Origin: Pseudomonas sp. C2B4
GTDB lineage: Bacteria; Pseudomonadota; Gammaproteobacteria; Pseudomonadales; Pseudomonadaceae
Direction: 5' to 3'
Length of the DNA stretch: 40,954 bases
NCBI RefSeq assembly: GCF_013359695.1
Contig: NZ_JABFMU010000055.1
Coordinates: 1 to 40,954 of the forward strand
Under the pieces are notes generated by a model. That model was given only the letters and a program-made list of their open reading frames with translations, was not told the DNA's origin and made no database searches. Below, one piece after another: positions 33,400-40,836 of this stretch. The first letter of the stretch is position 1. Each line of letters begins with the position of its first letter. Both the position numbers and the translations under genes were made by a program.

Positions 33400-33996
33400 T
33401 CACAGGGTGCTGCCCTTTGGCCGCAAAGCACTGTCACTGATCCGCGGCCGATCAACCTCCGGCTCGGTCAACGGTTCACACACTTGCATCTGTTCCAGGC
33501 ACCGCTTGGCCAGCTCCTGATACTCACGGGTGCCCGCCTGTTTCCACGCCACTTCCTGATCGCTGAGGGTGCGTTTGATACTGGCCGGCGCGCCCATCAC
33601 CAGCGACTGCTCGGGGCATTCGAAACCGGCCTTGACGAACGCCGCCGCCGACACGAAGGACCGCGGGCCGATGCGCGCGTTGTCCATCACCACGGCATTC
33701 ATGCCCACCAGCGCATCGGCGCCGATGCGGCAACCGTGCAGCACCGCGCCATGGCCGATATGGCCGTTGCGCTCGACCACGGTGTCGCTGTCCGGGAAGC
33801 CGTGCATCACGCAGGTGTCCTGCAGGTTGGCGCCCTCCTCCAGCACGATCCGTCCGAAGTCACCGCGCAGGCTCGCCAGCGGCCCCACGTAGCAATGCGG
33901 GCCGATGATCACGTCACCGATCAATACCGCTGACGGGTGCACATAAGCACTGGGGTCGACCACCGGGGTCAGGCCATTGAGGCTGTAACAGGTCAT
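33400..33996 (-). CDS. paaY: PaaY, hexapeptide-repeat phenylacetate degradation protein
   Basis: 198 aa. It is a left-handed beta-helix of hexapeptide repeats (DPSAYVHPSAVLIGDVIIGPHCYVGPLASLRGDFGRIVLEEGANLQDTCVMHGF) with gamma-carbonic-anhydrase-type histidines (HGFPDSDT, IGHGAVLHGC). PaaY of other bacteria is a thioesterase that clears dead-end CoA thioesters formed in the pathway. The ATG at 33996 overlaps the stop of a possible small upstream gene (ATGA). It is divergent from paaF. Confidence 0.93.
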   Translation of the reverse strand: MTCYSLNGLTPVVDPSAYVHPSAVLIGDVIIGPHCYVGPLASLRGDFGRIVLEEGANLQDTCVMHGFPDSDTVVERNGHIGHGAVLHGCRIGADALVGMNAVVMDNARIGPRSFVSAAAFVKAGFECPEQSLVMGAPASIKRTLSDQEVAWKQAGTREYQELAKRCLEQMQVCEPLTEPEVDRPRISDSALRPKGSTL

Positions 33997-34178
33997 TGGC
34001 AGGTTCCTTCACAAAGCGATGCCGATATGGACTCATTTTGTATCACATCGCTTTTATCAGCACAAAGATAAAAAAGCGTATCACTTGATAGGTGCATTCC
34101 GGCGGGAGGTATCTTGAGCACTAAAACCCTTATCAACACCAGTAAAATCAATGCTAACAGCGTAAACAGCCACCCCAT
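33993..34178 (-). CDS. Possible 61-aa single-TM protein overlapping the paaY start
   Basis: It starts MGWLFTLLALILLVLIRVLV, one strong N-terminal membrane segment (about 3-22), followed by a polar tail ending LCEGTCQ. GAGGTG lies 8 nt before the ATG, and the TGA stop overlaps the paaY ATG as ATGA, a classical coupling arrangement. Against it: the stretch is A/T-rich compared with neighbouring genes, it contains two of the three GTGATAC operator-like motifs, and I do not recognise the protein. It could instead be leader DNA for paaY. Confidence 0.4.
   Translation of the reverse strand: MGWLFTLLALILLVLIRVLVLKIPPAGMHLSSDTLFYLCADKSDVIQNESISASLCEGTCQ
34038..34049 (-). promoter_or_regulatory. PaaX-like operator motif 1 (GTGATAC)
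   Basis: Minus strand GTGATAC at 34040-34046, in the context GATGTGATACAAAA. It is one of three copies in the paaY-paaF gap and resembles the TGATTCG core of the E. coli PaaX box as I recall it. Confidence 0.4.
34077..34103. promoter_or_regulatory. Operator-like motif 2, first copy of a 27-bp repeat
   Basis: Starts CGTATCACTTGATAGGT and ends TTCCGGC. It is identical at 22 of 27 positions to 34247-34273 in the same orientation. It includes GTATCAC (minus-strand GTGATAC) at 34078-34084. The -10-like hexamer of the second copy is degraded here (TGCATT). Confidence 0.5.
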
Positions 34179-34246
34179 GCGGCTCACCTCTAAAAATATG
34201 AAATCCGACAATAGGACACATTAAATCGTTTTTTATGTTGATTTTA

Positions 34247-34273
34247 CGTATCACGTTATAGGTATACTCCGGC
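34247..34273 (+). promoter_or_regulatory. paaF: Probable paaF operon promoter with operator-like motif 3
   Basis: Starts CGTATCACGTTATAGGT and ends CTCCGGC. It holds a good -10 (TATACT, 34263-34268), with TTGATT about 19 nt upstream as a possible -35, and GTATCAC at 34248-34254 within the spacer, where a repressor would block polymerase. This is about 80 bp upstream of the paaF GTG. PaaX is the obvious candidate ligand. Confidence 0.55.
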
Positions 34274-34346
34274 AAAACCGGTCCCTGCGGCCGATCCAAT
34301 AACAAGCCGGCATCACCGCCGTGCGTACACCCTGAGGGCAACCGCC

Positions 34347-35120
34347 GTGCCTCAAACCCTGACCGTCGAAACGATCGAGACTGGCGTGCGCCTGATCACC
34401 CTGCAGCGCCCGCAAGCGCTGAATGCCCTGAACACCCAGTTGCTGGGCGAACTGGCGGACGAGCTGAGCGCCGCCCAGGCCGATCCCGACACCCGCGCCG
34501 TGGTCATTACCGGCAGCCGCAAGGCCTTTGCCGCCGGCGCCGACATCAAGGAAATGGCCGAGCGCGACCTGGTCGGCATCCTCGACGACCCGCGCCAGGC
34601 GTCCTGGCAGGCCATCACCCGCTTCAACAAACCGCTGATCGCCGCCGTCAACGGCTTCGCCCTCGGCGGTGGCTGCGAACTGGCGATGCACGCCGACATC
34701 ATCATCGCCGGTGAAGACGCCCGCTTCGGCCAGCCCGAGATCAACCTCGGGATCATGCCCGGCGCCGGTGGCACCCAACGCCTGTTGCGCGCCGTCGGTA
34801 AATCCATGGCCATGCAGATGGTGCTGACCGGCGAGCCGATCGATGCCCGCCAGGCGCAGCGCGCCGGTCTGGTCAGCGAAGTCACGCAACCGGAATTCAC
34901 CGTCGAGCGCGCCCTGCAGGTCGCCCGCCAGATCGCCGCCAAGGCACCGCTGGCGGTCCGCCTGGCCAAGGAAGCCCTGCTCAAGGCCATGGACACCGAC
35001 CTGGCCAGCGGCCTGCGCTTCGAGCGCCACGCCTTCACCGTGCTGGCCGGCACCCGTGACCGTAATGAAGGCATCGCGGCGTTCCAGGAAAAGCGCACGC
35101 CGACCTTCATTGGCCAGTAA
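34347..35120 (+). CDS. paaF: PaaF, 2,3-dehydroadipyl-CoA hydratase
   Basis: 257 aa, GTG start with GAGGG about 9 nt upstream. Crotonase fold: the oxyanion-hole segments are SRKAFAAGADIKEM and NGFALGGGCELAMHAD, and the hydratase glutamates lie in FGQPEINLGIMPGAGGTQRL, all like enoyl-CoA hydratases. In the pathway it hydrates 2,3-dehydroadipyl-CoA to 3-hydroxyadipyl-CoA. First gene of a tight six-gene operon. The assignment to PaaF rather than another hydratase rests on gene order. Confidence 0.93.
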   Translation: MPQTLTVETIETGVRLITLQRPQALNALNTQLLGELADELSAAQADPDTRAVVITGSRKAFAAGADIKEMAERDLVGILDDPRQASWQAITRFNKPLIAAVNGFALGGGCELAMHADIIIAGEDARFGQPEINLGIMPGAGGTQRLLRAVGKSMAMQMVLTGEPIDARQAQRAGLVSEVTQPEFTVERALQVARQIAAKAPLAVRLAKEALLKAMDTDLASGLRFERHAFTVLAGTRDRNEGIAAFQEKRTPTFIGQ

Positions 35121-35173
35121 GACAGCCCAGTAATCAACAACGAATTCGCACGACCTCAGAGAGCGCCCACAAC

Positions 35174-35965
35174 ATGAACTTCGAACACATCCTGTTTTCC
35201 ATCGACGCTGGCGTCGCCCTGCTGAGCCTCAATCGTCCGGACCAGCTCAACAGCTTCAACACCCAGATGCATGGCGAAGTCAAAGAAGCGCTGAAACAGG
35301 TGCGCCAGAACCCGGACGTGCGCGTACTGCTGCTGACCGGTGAAGGCCGTGGCTTCTGCGCCGGGCAAGACCTCAGTGACCGCAACGTCGCGCCGGGCGC
35401 CGCCGTGCCGGACCTGGGCGAGTCCATCGAGAAGTTCTACAACCCGATGATCCGCCAATTGCGCGACCTGCCAATGCCCGTGATCTGCGCGGTCAACGGT
35501 GTAGCAGCCGGCGCTGGCGCGAACATTCCGCTGGCCTGCGACCTGGTGCTGGCAGCCCGTTCGGCCAGCTTCATCCAGGCCTTCTGCAAGATCGGCCTGA
35601 TTCCCGACTCCGGTGGTACCTGGACCCTGCCGCGCCTGGTTGGCATGGCCCGCGCCAAGGCCCTGGCCCTGCTCGGCAATCGCCTGACCGCCGAACAGGC
35701 CGAACAATGGGGCCTGATCTACCGTTGCGTGGACGACGCCGAACTGCGCGACGAAGCGCTCAAGCTCGCGCAACACCTGGCCACCCAGCCGACCTATGGC
35801 CTGGCCCTGATCAAGCGCAGCCTCAACGCAAGCATGAGCAACAGCTTCGACGAACAGCTGGAACTGGAGCGTGACCTGCAACGCCTGGCCGGGCGCAGCG
35901 AGGATTACCGCGAAGGCGTCAGCGCCTTCATGGAAAAACGCACCCCAAGCTTCAAGGGACGCTGA
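35174..35965 (+). CDS. paaG: PaaG, ring 1,2-epoxyphenylacetyl-CoA isomerase
   Basis: 263 aa crotonase-fold protein. It has GEGRGFCAGQDLSDRN, which is typical of PaaG, then NGVAAGAGANIPLACDLV and KIGLIPDSGGTWTLPRLVG, where the hydratase second glutamate is replaced by the Asp used by isomerases. It converts the ring epoxide to the oxepin-CoA and also isomerises a later unsaturated intermediate. It begins 53 bp after paaF and ends 3 nt before paaH. Only weak AGAGAG precedes its ATG. Confidence 0.95.
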   Translation: MNFEHILFSIDAGVALLSLNRPDQLNSFNTQMHGEVKEALKQVRQNPDVRVLLLTGEGRGFCAGQDLSDRNVAPGAAVPDLGESIEKFYNPMIRQLRDLPMPVICAVNGVAAGAGANIPLACDLVLAARSASFIQAFCKIGLIPDSGGTWTLPRLVGMARAKALALLGNRLTAEQAEQWGLIYRCVDDAELRDEALKLAQHLATQPTYGLALIKRSLNASMSNSFDEQLELERDLQRLAGRSEDYREGVSAFMEKRTPSFKGR

Positions 35966-35968
35966 GTC

Positions 35969-37486
35969 ATGACCGCATTGAATAAAACTGAACGCGTCGC
36001 CGTGATCGGCGCTGGCGCCATGGGTGCCGGCATTGCCCAGGTCGCGGCGCAGGCCGGCCATCCGGTATTGCTGCTGGACAATCGTCCCGGCGCTGCCGCC
36101 CAGGCCATCGAAGGCATTGACCGGCAACTGGGCAAGCGCGTCGAAAGCGGCAAGCTGTCCGCCGAATCGCGCAGCGCTACCGTGGCGCGCCTGCAAGCGG
36201 TGGAAGACATCCAAGCCCTGACCGATTGCGATTTGATCATCGAAGCGATCGTCGAGAACCTTGAGGTCAAACGCGCACTGTTCCGCCAGCTGGAAGACAT
36301 CTGCGGCGATCACTGCATCCTCGCCAGCAATACCTCGTCGCTGTCGATCACCAGCATCGCCGCGCAGCTCAAACGCCCGCAGCGCCTGCTCGGCCTGCAC
36401 TTCTTCAACCCGGCGCCGGTCATGGCGCTGGTGGAAATCGTCTCCGGCCTGGCCAGCGATCCGGCATTGGCCGAATGCCTGTACGACACCGCCAAGGCCT
36501 GGGGCAAGAAACCGGTGCACACCCGCTCCACGCCCGGCTTCATCGTCAACCGCGTGGCCCGACCGTTCTACGCCGAAAGCCTGCGCCTGTTGCAGGAAGG
36601 CGCCGCCGATTGCCCGACCCTGGACGCGCTGATGCGCGAGGCCGGCGGTTTCGCCATGGGCGCCTTCGAGCTGACCGACCTGATCGGCCATGACGTCAAC
36701 TATGCAGTGACCTGCTCGGTGTTCGACGCCTACTACCAGGACACCCGCTTCCAGCCTTCGCTGATCCAGAAAGAACTGGTGGACGGCGGACGTTACGGAC
36801 GCAAAAGCGGTCAGGGTTTCTATTCCTACGCCCAGGGTGCCGAACGTCCGCCAGCGAGCGAAATCACCAGCAGCGCCAGCGTGGAAAGCTGTGTCGCCGA
36901 AGGGGACATGGGCATCGCCGAGGGCTTGCTGACACGCCTGCGCGAACAAGGCGTCAACGTCATCCAGCGCGACGGCCGCGGCTTGATGCGGATCGGTGAC
37001 GCGGTGCTGGCCTTGAGCGACGGGCGCATGGCCTGTCAGCGCGCCAAGGAAGACGGACTGCGCAACCTGATCCTGCTGGATCTGGCTTTCGATTACGCCA
37101 ATGCCAAACGCATCGCCATCAGCCATGCGGCCGGCATCGATCCACTGGCCCTCGAACAGGGTGTCGCCCTGCTGCAACAGGCCGGCCTCAAGGTCAGCCT
37201 GCTCAGCGACAGTCCGGCCCTGGCCGTACTGCGCACCGTGGCCATGCTCGCCAACGAAGCCGCCGATGCCCTGCTGCAAGGCGTGGCTTCGGCTGCCGAC
37301 ATCGATCTGGCCATGCGCGCCGGGGTCAACTATCCCCAGGGCCCGCTGGCCTGGGCCGATGCCGTCGGCCTGCCGCACATCCTCGCCACGCTGGATAACC
37401 TGCAAGCCGCGTACGGCGAAGAACGCTACCGGCCGTCGCTGCTGCTGCGCCGCCGCGTAGCCGAAGGGAGAAACTTCCATGACTAA
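35969..37486 (+). CDS. paaH: PaaH, 3-hydroxyadipyl-CoA dehydrogenase
   Basis: 505 aa. The N-terminal Rossmann fold has VIGAGAMGAGIAQVAAQAG for NAD+, the signature LLGLHFFNPAPVMALVEIV carries the catalytic His, and two tandem 3HCDH C-terminal domains follow (VNRVARPFYAESLRLLQEGA and a later repeat ending in RAGVNYPQGPLAWADAVG). The double C-terminal domain is usual for PaaH. It oxidises 3-hydroxyadipyl-CoA to 3-oxoadipyl-CoA. It starts 3 nt after paaG and overlaps paaI by 8 nt. Confidence 0.95.
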   Translation: MTALNKTERVAVIGAGAMGAGIAQVAAQAGHPVLLLDNRPGAAAQAIEGIDRQLGKRVESGKLSAESRSATVARLQAVEDIQALTDCDLIIEAIVENLEVKRALFRQLEDICGDHCILASNTSSLSITSIAAQLKRPQRLLGLHFFNPAPVMALVEIVSGLASDPALAECLYDTAKAWGKKPVHTRSTPGFIVNRVARPFYAESLRLLQEGAADCPTLDALMREAGGFAMGAFELTDLIGHDVNYAVTCSVFDAYYQDTRFQPSLIQKELVDGGRYGRKSGQGFYSYAQGAERPPASEITSSASVESCVAEGDMGIAEGLLTRLREQGVNVIQRDGRGLMRIGDAVLALSDGRMACQRAKEDGLRNLILLDLAFDYANAKRIAISHAAGIDPLALEQGVALLQQAGLKVSLLSDSPALAVLRTVAMLANEAADALLQGVASAADIDLAMRAGVNYPQGPLAWADAVGLPHILATLDNLQAAYGEERYRPSLLLRRRVAEGRNFHD

Positions 37487-37928
37487 CCATGAAGCCATGA
37501 CCTTGGCCAGCGAGTGTGCGCAGTCGCTGTTCCAGCGCGACAACGCCAGCCAGGCCATGGGCATGCGCCTGCTGTCCGCCGGCCCCGGCACCGCTCGCGT
37601 GGGCATGACCGTGCGCGCCGACATGGTCCAGGGCCACGGCACCTGCCACGGCGGCTACCTGTTCGCCCTCGCCGACTCGGCCTTCGCCTTTGCCTGCAAC
37701 AGCTACAACGAAGCCACCGTGGCCATCGGCTGCAGCATCGACTACATCGCCCCGGCCCGCCTGGGCGACACGCTGAATGCCGATTGCATCGAGCAGAGTC
37801 GCTCGGGCCGCACCGGCAACTACGACGTACGCATTGAAAACCAGCAGGGCCAGTTGATCGCCCTGTTCCACGGCAAATCCTACAAAGTGCGCGGCCCGGT
37901 GCTGACGCAGGAGACCCCGAATGAATGA
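37479..37928 (+). CDS. paaI: PaaI, phenylacetyl-CoA-type thioesterase (hotdog fold)
   Basis: 149 aa, a hotdog thioesterase with GHGTCHGGYLFALADSAFAF, where HGG-x7-D is the PaaI signature and active site. It releases free acid from aberrant hydroxyphenylacetyl-CoA thioesters and so frees CoA. The ATG lies 8 nt inside the end of paaH, and its end overlaps paaJ by 8 nt, so translation is likely coupled. AAGGGAG lies 9-10 nt before the start. Confidence 0.94.
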   Translation: MTNHEAMTLASECAQSLFQRDNASQAMGMRLLSAGPGTARVGMTVRADMVQGHGTCHGGYLFALADSAFAFACNSYNEATVAIGCSIDYIAPARLGDTLNADCIEQSRSGRTGNYDVRIENQQGQLIALFHGKSYKVRGPVLTQETPNE

Positions 37929-39132
37929 CGCCCTGATTATCGACGCGGTACGCACGCCCATCGGCCGCTACGCCGGAGTCCTGAGCAGCGTGCGCGCCGA
38001 CGACCTCGGCGCGGTGCCGCTGCGCGAATTGCTGCGCCGCTACCCGAACGTGGACTGGAGCCAGGTCGACGACGTGATCTACGGCTGCGCCAACCAGGCC
38101 GGCGAAGACAACCGCAACGTCGCGCGCATGTCGGCCTTGCTGGCCGGGTTGCCAGTCAGCGTACCGGGCACCACCCTCAACCGCCTGTGCGGTTCGGGCC
38201 TGGACGCAGTGGGCACCGCAGCACGGGCGATCCGCAGTGGCGAGGCCGGCCTGATGCTGGTGGGCGGCGTGGAATCGATGTCCCGCGCACCGATGGTGAT
38301 GGGCAAGGCCGAGCAGGCGTTTTCCCGCCAGGCGGAAATCTTCGATACCACCATCGGCTGGCGCTTCGTCAATCCGCTGATGAAAAAAGGCTTCGGCATT
38401 GATTCGATGCCGGAAACCGCGGAAAACGTTGCCGAACAGTTCAACATCTCCCGGGCCGATCAGGACGCTTTCGCCCTGCGCAGCCAGCAACGCGCTGCCG
38501 CCGCACAGGCCAACGGACGCCTGGCCAAGGAAATCGTCGCGGTGGAAATCCCACAGCGCAAAGGCCCGGCCAAAATTGTCGAGCAGGATGAACACCCGCG
38601 CGGCGACACCACCCTGGAGCAACTGGCCAAACTCGGCACGCCGTTCCGCGAAGGCGGCAGCATCACCGCCGGCAACGCCTCGGGCGTCAACGACGGGGCC
38701 TGCGCCCTGCTGCTGGCCAGCCCCGAAGCCGCCAAGCGCCATGGCCTGACTGCCCGTGGCCGCGTGGTGGCGATGGCCACCGCCGGCGTTGAACCACGAA
38801 TCATGGGCATCGGCCCGGTACCGGCGACCCGCAAGGTGCTGGAACTGGCCAACCTGAGCCTGGCGGACATGGACATCATCGAGCTCAACGAAGCCTTCGC
38901 CGCCCAGGGCCTGGCGGTGCTGCGTGAACTGGGCTTGAGCGACACCGATCCACGGGTCAACCCCAACGGCGGCGCCATCGCCCTGGGCCATCCGCTGGGC
39001 ATGAGCGGCGCGCGTCTGGTGACCACCGCCCTGCAGGAGCTGGAAGAACGTCAAGGCCGCTACGCTCTGTGCACCATGTGCATCGGTGTTGGCCAGGGGA
39101 TCGCGCTGATCATTGAGCGTCTATCCCACTAA
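37921..39132 (+). CDS. paaJ: PaaJ, 3-oxoadipyl-CoA / 3-oxo-5,6-dehydrosuberyl-CoA thiolase
   Basis: 403 aa thiolase. The nucleophile C90 is in NRLCGSGLDAVG; the C-terminal motifs are NPNGGAIALGHPLGMSGARL (catalytic His) and CTMCIGVGQGIA (second Cys). It cleaves both the C8 and C6 oxoacyl-CoA intermediates to acetyl-CoA and finally succinyl-CoA. A PcaF of the beta-ketoadipate pathway is very similar; the assignment to PaaJ comes from position between paaI and paaK. Confidence 0.95.
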   Translation: MNDALIIDAVRTPIGRYAGVLSSVRADDLGAVPLRELLRRYPNVDWSQVDDVIYGCANQAGEDNRNVARMSALLAGLPVSVPGTTLNRLCGSGLDAVGTAARAIRSGEAGLMLVGGVESMSRAPMVMGKAEQAFSRQAEIFDTTIGWRFVNPLMKKGFGIDSMPETAENVAEQFNISRADQDAFALRSQQRAAAAQANGRLAKEIVAVEIPQRKGPAKIVEQDEHPRGDTTLEQLAKLGTPFREGGSITAGNASGVNDGACALLLASPEAAKRHGLTARGRVVAMATAGVEPRIMGIGPVPATRKVLELANLSLADMDIIELNEAFAAQGLAVLRELGLSDTDPRVNPNGGAIALGHPLGMSGARLVTTALQELEERQGRYALCTMCIGVGQGIALIIERLSH

Positions 39133-39144
39133 AGAATCGCGATT

Positions 39145-39203
39145 CCCAAGGAGCCGAGAGGTATCCTTGGGTCATGCACTCAAAGCCCTTGTGCAAAAGG
39201 GCT
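39145..39203 (+). other. Two stem-loops in the paaJ-paaK gap
   Basis: The 99-bp gap contains two perfect hairpins: CCCAAGGA / TCCTTGGG (39145-39152, 39164-39171; 11-nt loop) and AGCCCTT / AAGGGCT (39184-39190, 39197-39203; loop GTGCAA). Neither has a U tract, so they look more like mRNA processing or attenuating structures than terminators. Confidence 0.6.
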
Positions 39204-39231
39204 GGAACACAAAAACAATTCGAGTGAAACC

Positions 39232-40557
39232 ATGAACATGCCTATTTCCCAATCCGTGCTCGATCCTGTGCTGGACCCGCTGGAAACCGCCAGCGTCGAC
39301 GAACTGCGCCAGCATCAGCTGGAACGCCTGCGCTGGAGCCTGAAACACGCTTACCAGAACGTGCCGCTGTACCGTCAGCGCTTCGATGCGCTGGGCGTGC
39401 ACCCGGACGACATCAAGTCCCTCGACGACCTGGCGAAATTCCCGTTCACCACCAAGTCCGACCTGCGCGACAACTACCCCTACGGCATGTTCGCCGTACC
39501 GATGCACGACGTGGTGCGCCTGCACGCGTCCAGCGGCACGACGGGCAAACCGACCGTCGTCGGCTACACCCAGAACGACATCGACACCTGGGCCAACGTC
39601 GTGGCCCGTTCGATTCGCGCAGCCGGTGGCCGTCGTGGCGACAAAGTCCATATTTCCTACGGCTACGGCCTGTTCACCGGCGGCCTGGGCGCGCACTACG
39701 GCGCCGAGCGCCTGGGTTGCACCGTGATCCCGATGTCCGGTGGCCAGACCGAAAAACAAGTGCAACTGATCAAGGATTTCCAGCCGGACATCATCATGGT
39801 CACGCCGTCCTACATGCTCAACATCGCCGATGAAATCGAGCGCCAGGGCATCGACCCGCACAAACTGGCCCTGCGCCTGGGCATCTTCGGCGCCGAGCCG
39901 TGGACCGCCGAACTGCGCAGCGCCATCGAAGCGCGCATGGGCATTACCGCCCTGGACATCTACGGCCTGTCGGAAATCATGGGCCCGGGTGTCGCCATGG
40001 AATGCGCCGAAACCAAGGACGGCCCGACCATCTGGGAAGACCACTTCTACCCGGAAATCATCGACCCGATCACCGGCGAAGTGCTGCCGGACGGTCAGAT
40101 GGGCGAACTGGTGTTCACCTCCCTGAGCAAAGAAGCCCTGCCGATGATCCGTTACCGCACCCGCGATCTGACGCGTCTGCTGCCGGGTACCGCACGGCCA
40201 ATGCGCCGCATCGACAAGATCACCGGGCGCAGCGACGACATGCTGATCATCCGCGGCGTCAACGTGTTCCCGACGCAGATCGAAGAGCAGGTGCTGAAAA
40301 TCAAACAACTTGCCGAGTGCTACGAGATCCACCTGCACCGCAACGGCAACCTGGACAGCGTCGATGTGCACGTGGAGCTCAAGGCCGAGCACCAACACCT
40401 GACCGACGAACAGCAGAAGGCTGTTTGTGGCGAGCTGAGCAAGCACATCAAGACCTACATCGGGATCAGTACGCGAATCGTTCTGCAACCTTTCCACTCG
40501 ATCAAGCGATCCGAGGGCAAGGCCTGCCACGTCGTGGACAAACGCCCTAAAGCATGA
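39232..40557 (+). CDS. paaK: PaaK, phenylacetate-CoA ligase
   Basis: 441 aa, AMP-forming ligase. The nucleotide-binding loop LHASSGTTGKPTVVGY is at about 98-113, then the adenylation motif DIYGLSEIMGPGVAMEC and the hinge RTRDLTRLL with TGRSDDMLIIRGVNVFP. Length and motifs match PaaK. It activates phenylacetate with ATP and CoA, making the inducer phenylacetyl-CoA that releases PaaX. It is the last gene of the operon, separated from paaJ by two hairpins and closed by a terminator. Confidence 0.96.
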   Translation: MNMPISQSVLDPVLDPLETASVDELRQHQLERLRWSLKHAYQNVPLYRQRFDALGVHPDDIKSLDDLAKFPFTTKSDLRDNYPYGMFAVPMHDVVRLHASSGTTGKPTVVGYTQNDIDTWANVVARSIRAAGGRRGDKVHISYGYGLFTGGLGAHYGAERLGCTVIPMSGGQTEKQVQLIKDFQPDIIMVTPSYMLNIADEIERQGIDPHKLALRLGIFGAEPWTAELRSAIEARMGITALDIYGLSEIMGPGVAMECAETKDGPTIWEDHFYPEIIDPITGEVLPDGQMGELVFTSLSKEALPMIRYRTRDLTRLLPGTARPMRRIDKITGRSDDMLIIRGVNVFPTQIEEQVLKIKQLAECYEIHLHRNGNLDSVDVHVELKAEHQHLTDEQQKAVCGELSKHIKTYIGISTRIVLQPFHSIKRSEGKACHVVDKRPKA

Positions 40558-40573
40558 CTGCTGCACCCCTTTG

Positions 40574-40600
40574 AGCCCCGCTGATGCGGGGCTTTTTTTT
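40574..40600 (+). terminator. Strong intrinsic terminator after paaK
   Basis: Perfect 8-bp stem AGCCCCGC / GCGGGGCT, loop TGAT, followed by eight Ts. It lies 17 bp after the paaK stop, so the paaFGHIJK transcript ends here rather than continuing into paaABCDE. Confidence 0.93.
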
Positions 40601-40618
40601 GAGGAATCGAAAGCGGCC

Positions 40619-40668
40619 CCTGTGGGAGTTGGCTTGTCGGGTCGCCGCATCGCAGCGATGGCGGTGTA
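40619..40668. repeat. Degenerate REP-like palindrome
   Basis: CCTGTGGGAGTTGGCTTG begins like a REP unit but is followed by an altered palindrome (CGCCGCATCGC / GCGATGGCG). Probably a decayed or third-family REP singlet. Confidence 0.45.
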
Positions 40669-40705
40669 ACGGCCAACCAATCCCTTTCTGAGACACCGAG
40701 ATCAA

Positions 40706-40796
40706 CTGTGGGAGCGAGCCTGCTCGCGAAGGGGCCATGCCAGTCAACATCTGCGCCGAATGACCCACCGCCTTCGCGAGCAGGCTCGCTCCCACA
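40706..40796. repeat. REPIN, type A
   Basis: Complete doublet with ends CTGTGGGAGCGAGCC and GGCTCGCTCCCACA. Confidence 0.92.
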
Positions 40797-40836
40797 AGGG
40801 GAACGCGAACAGCAGTGAGGTCGAGTGTCAGCTCGC

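Noticed and set aside
35156..37642. An 828-codon open frame on the minus strand across paaG and paaH
   Set aside because: It is antisense to two genes with clear catalytic motifs. Long reverse frames are expected in GC-rich coding DNA, and the translation has no recognisable fold.
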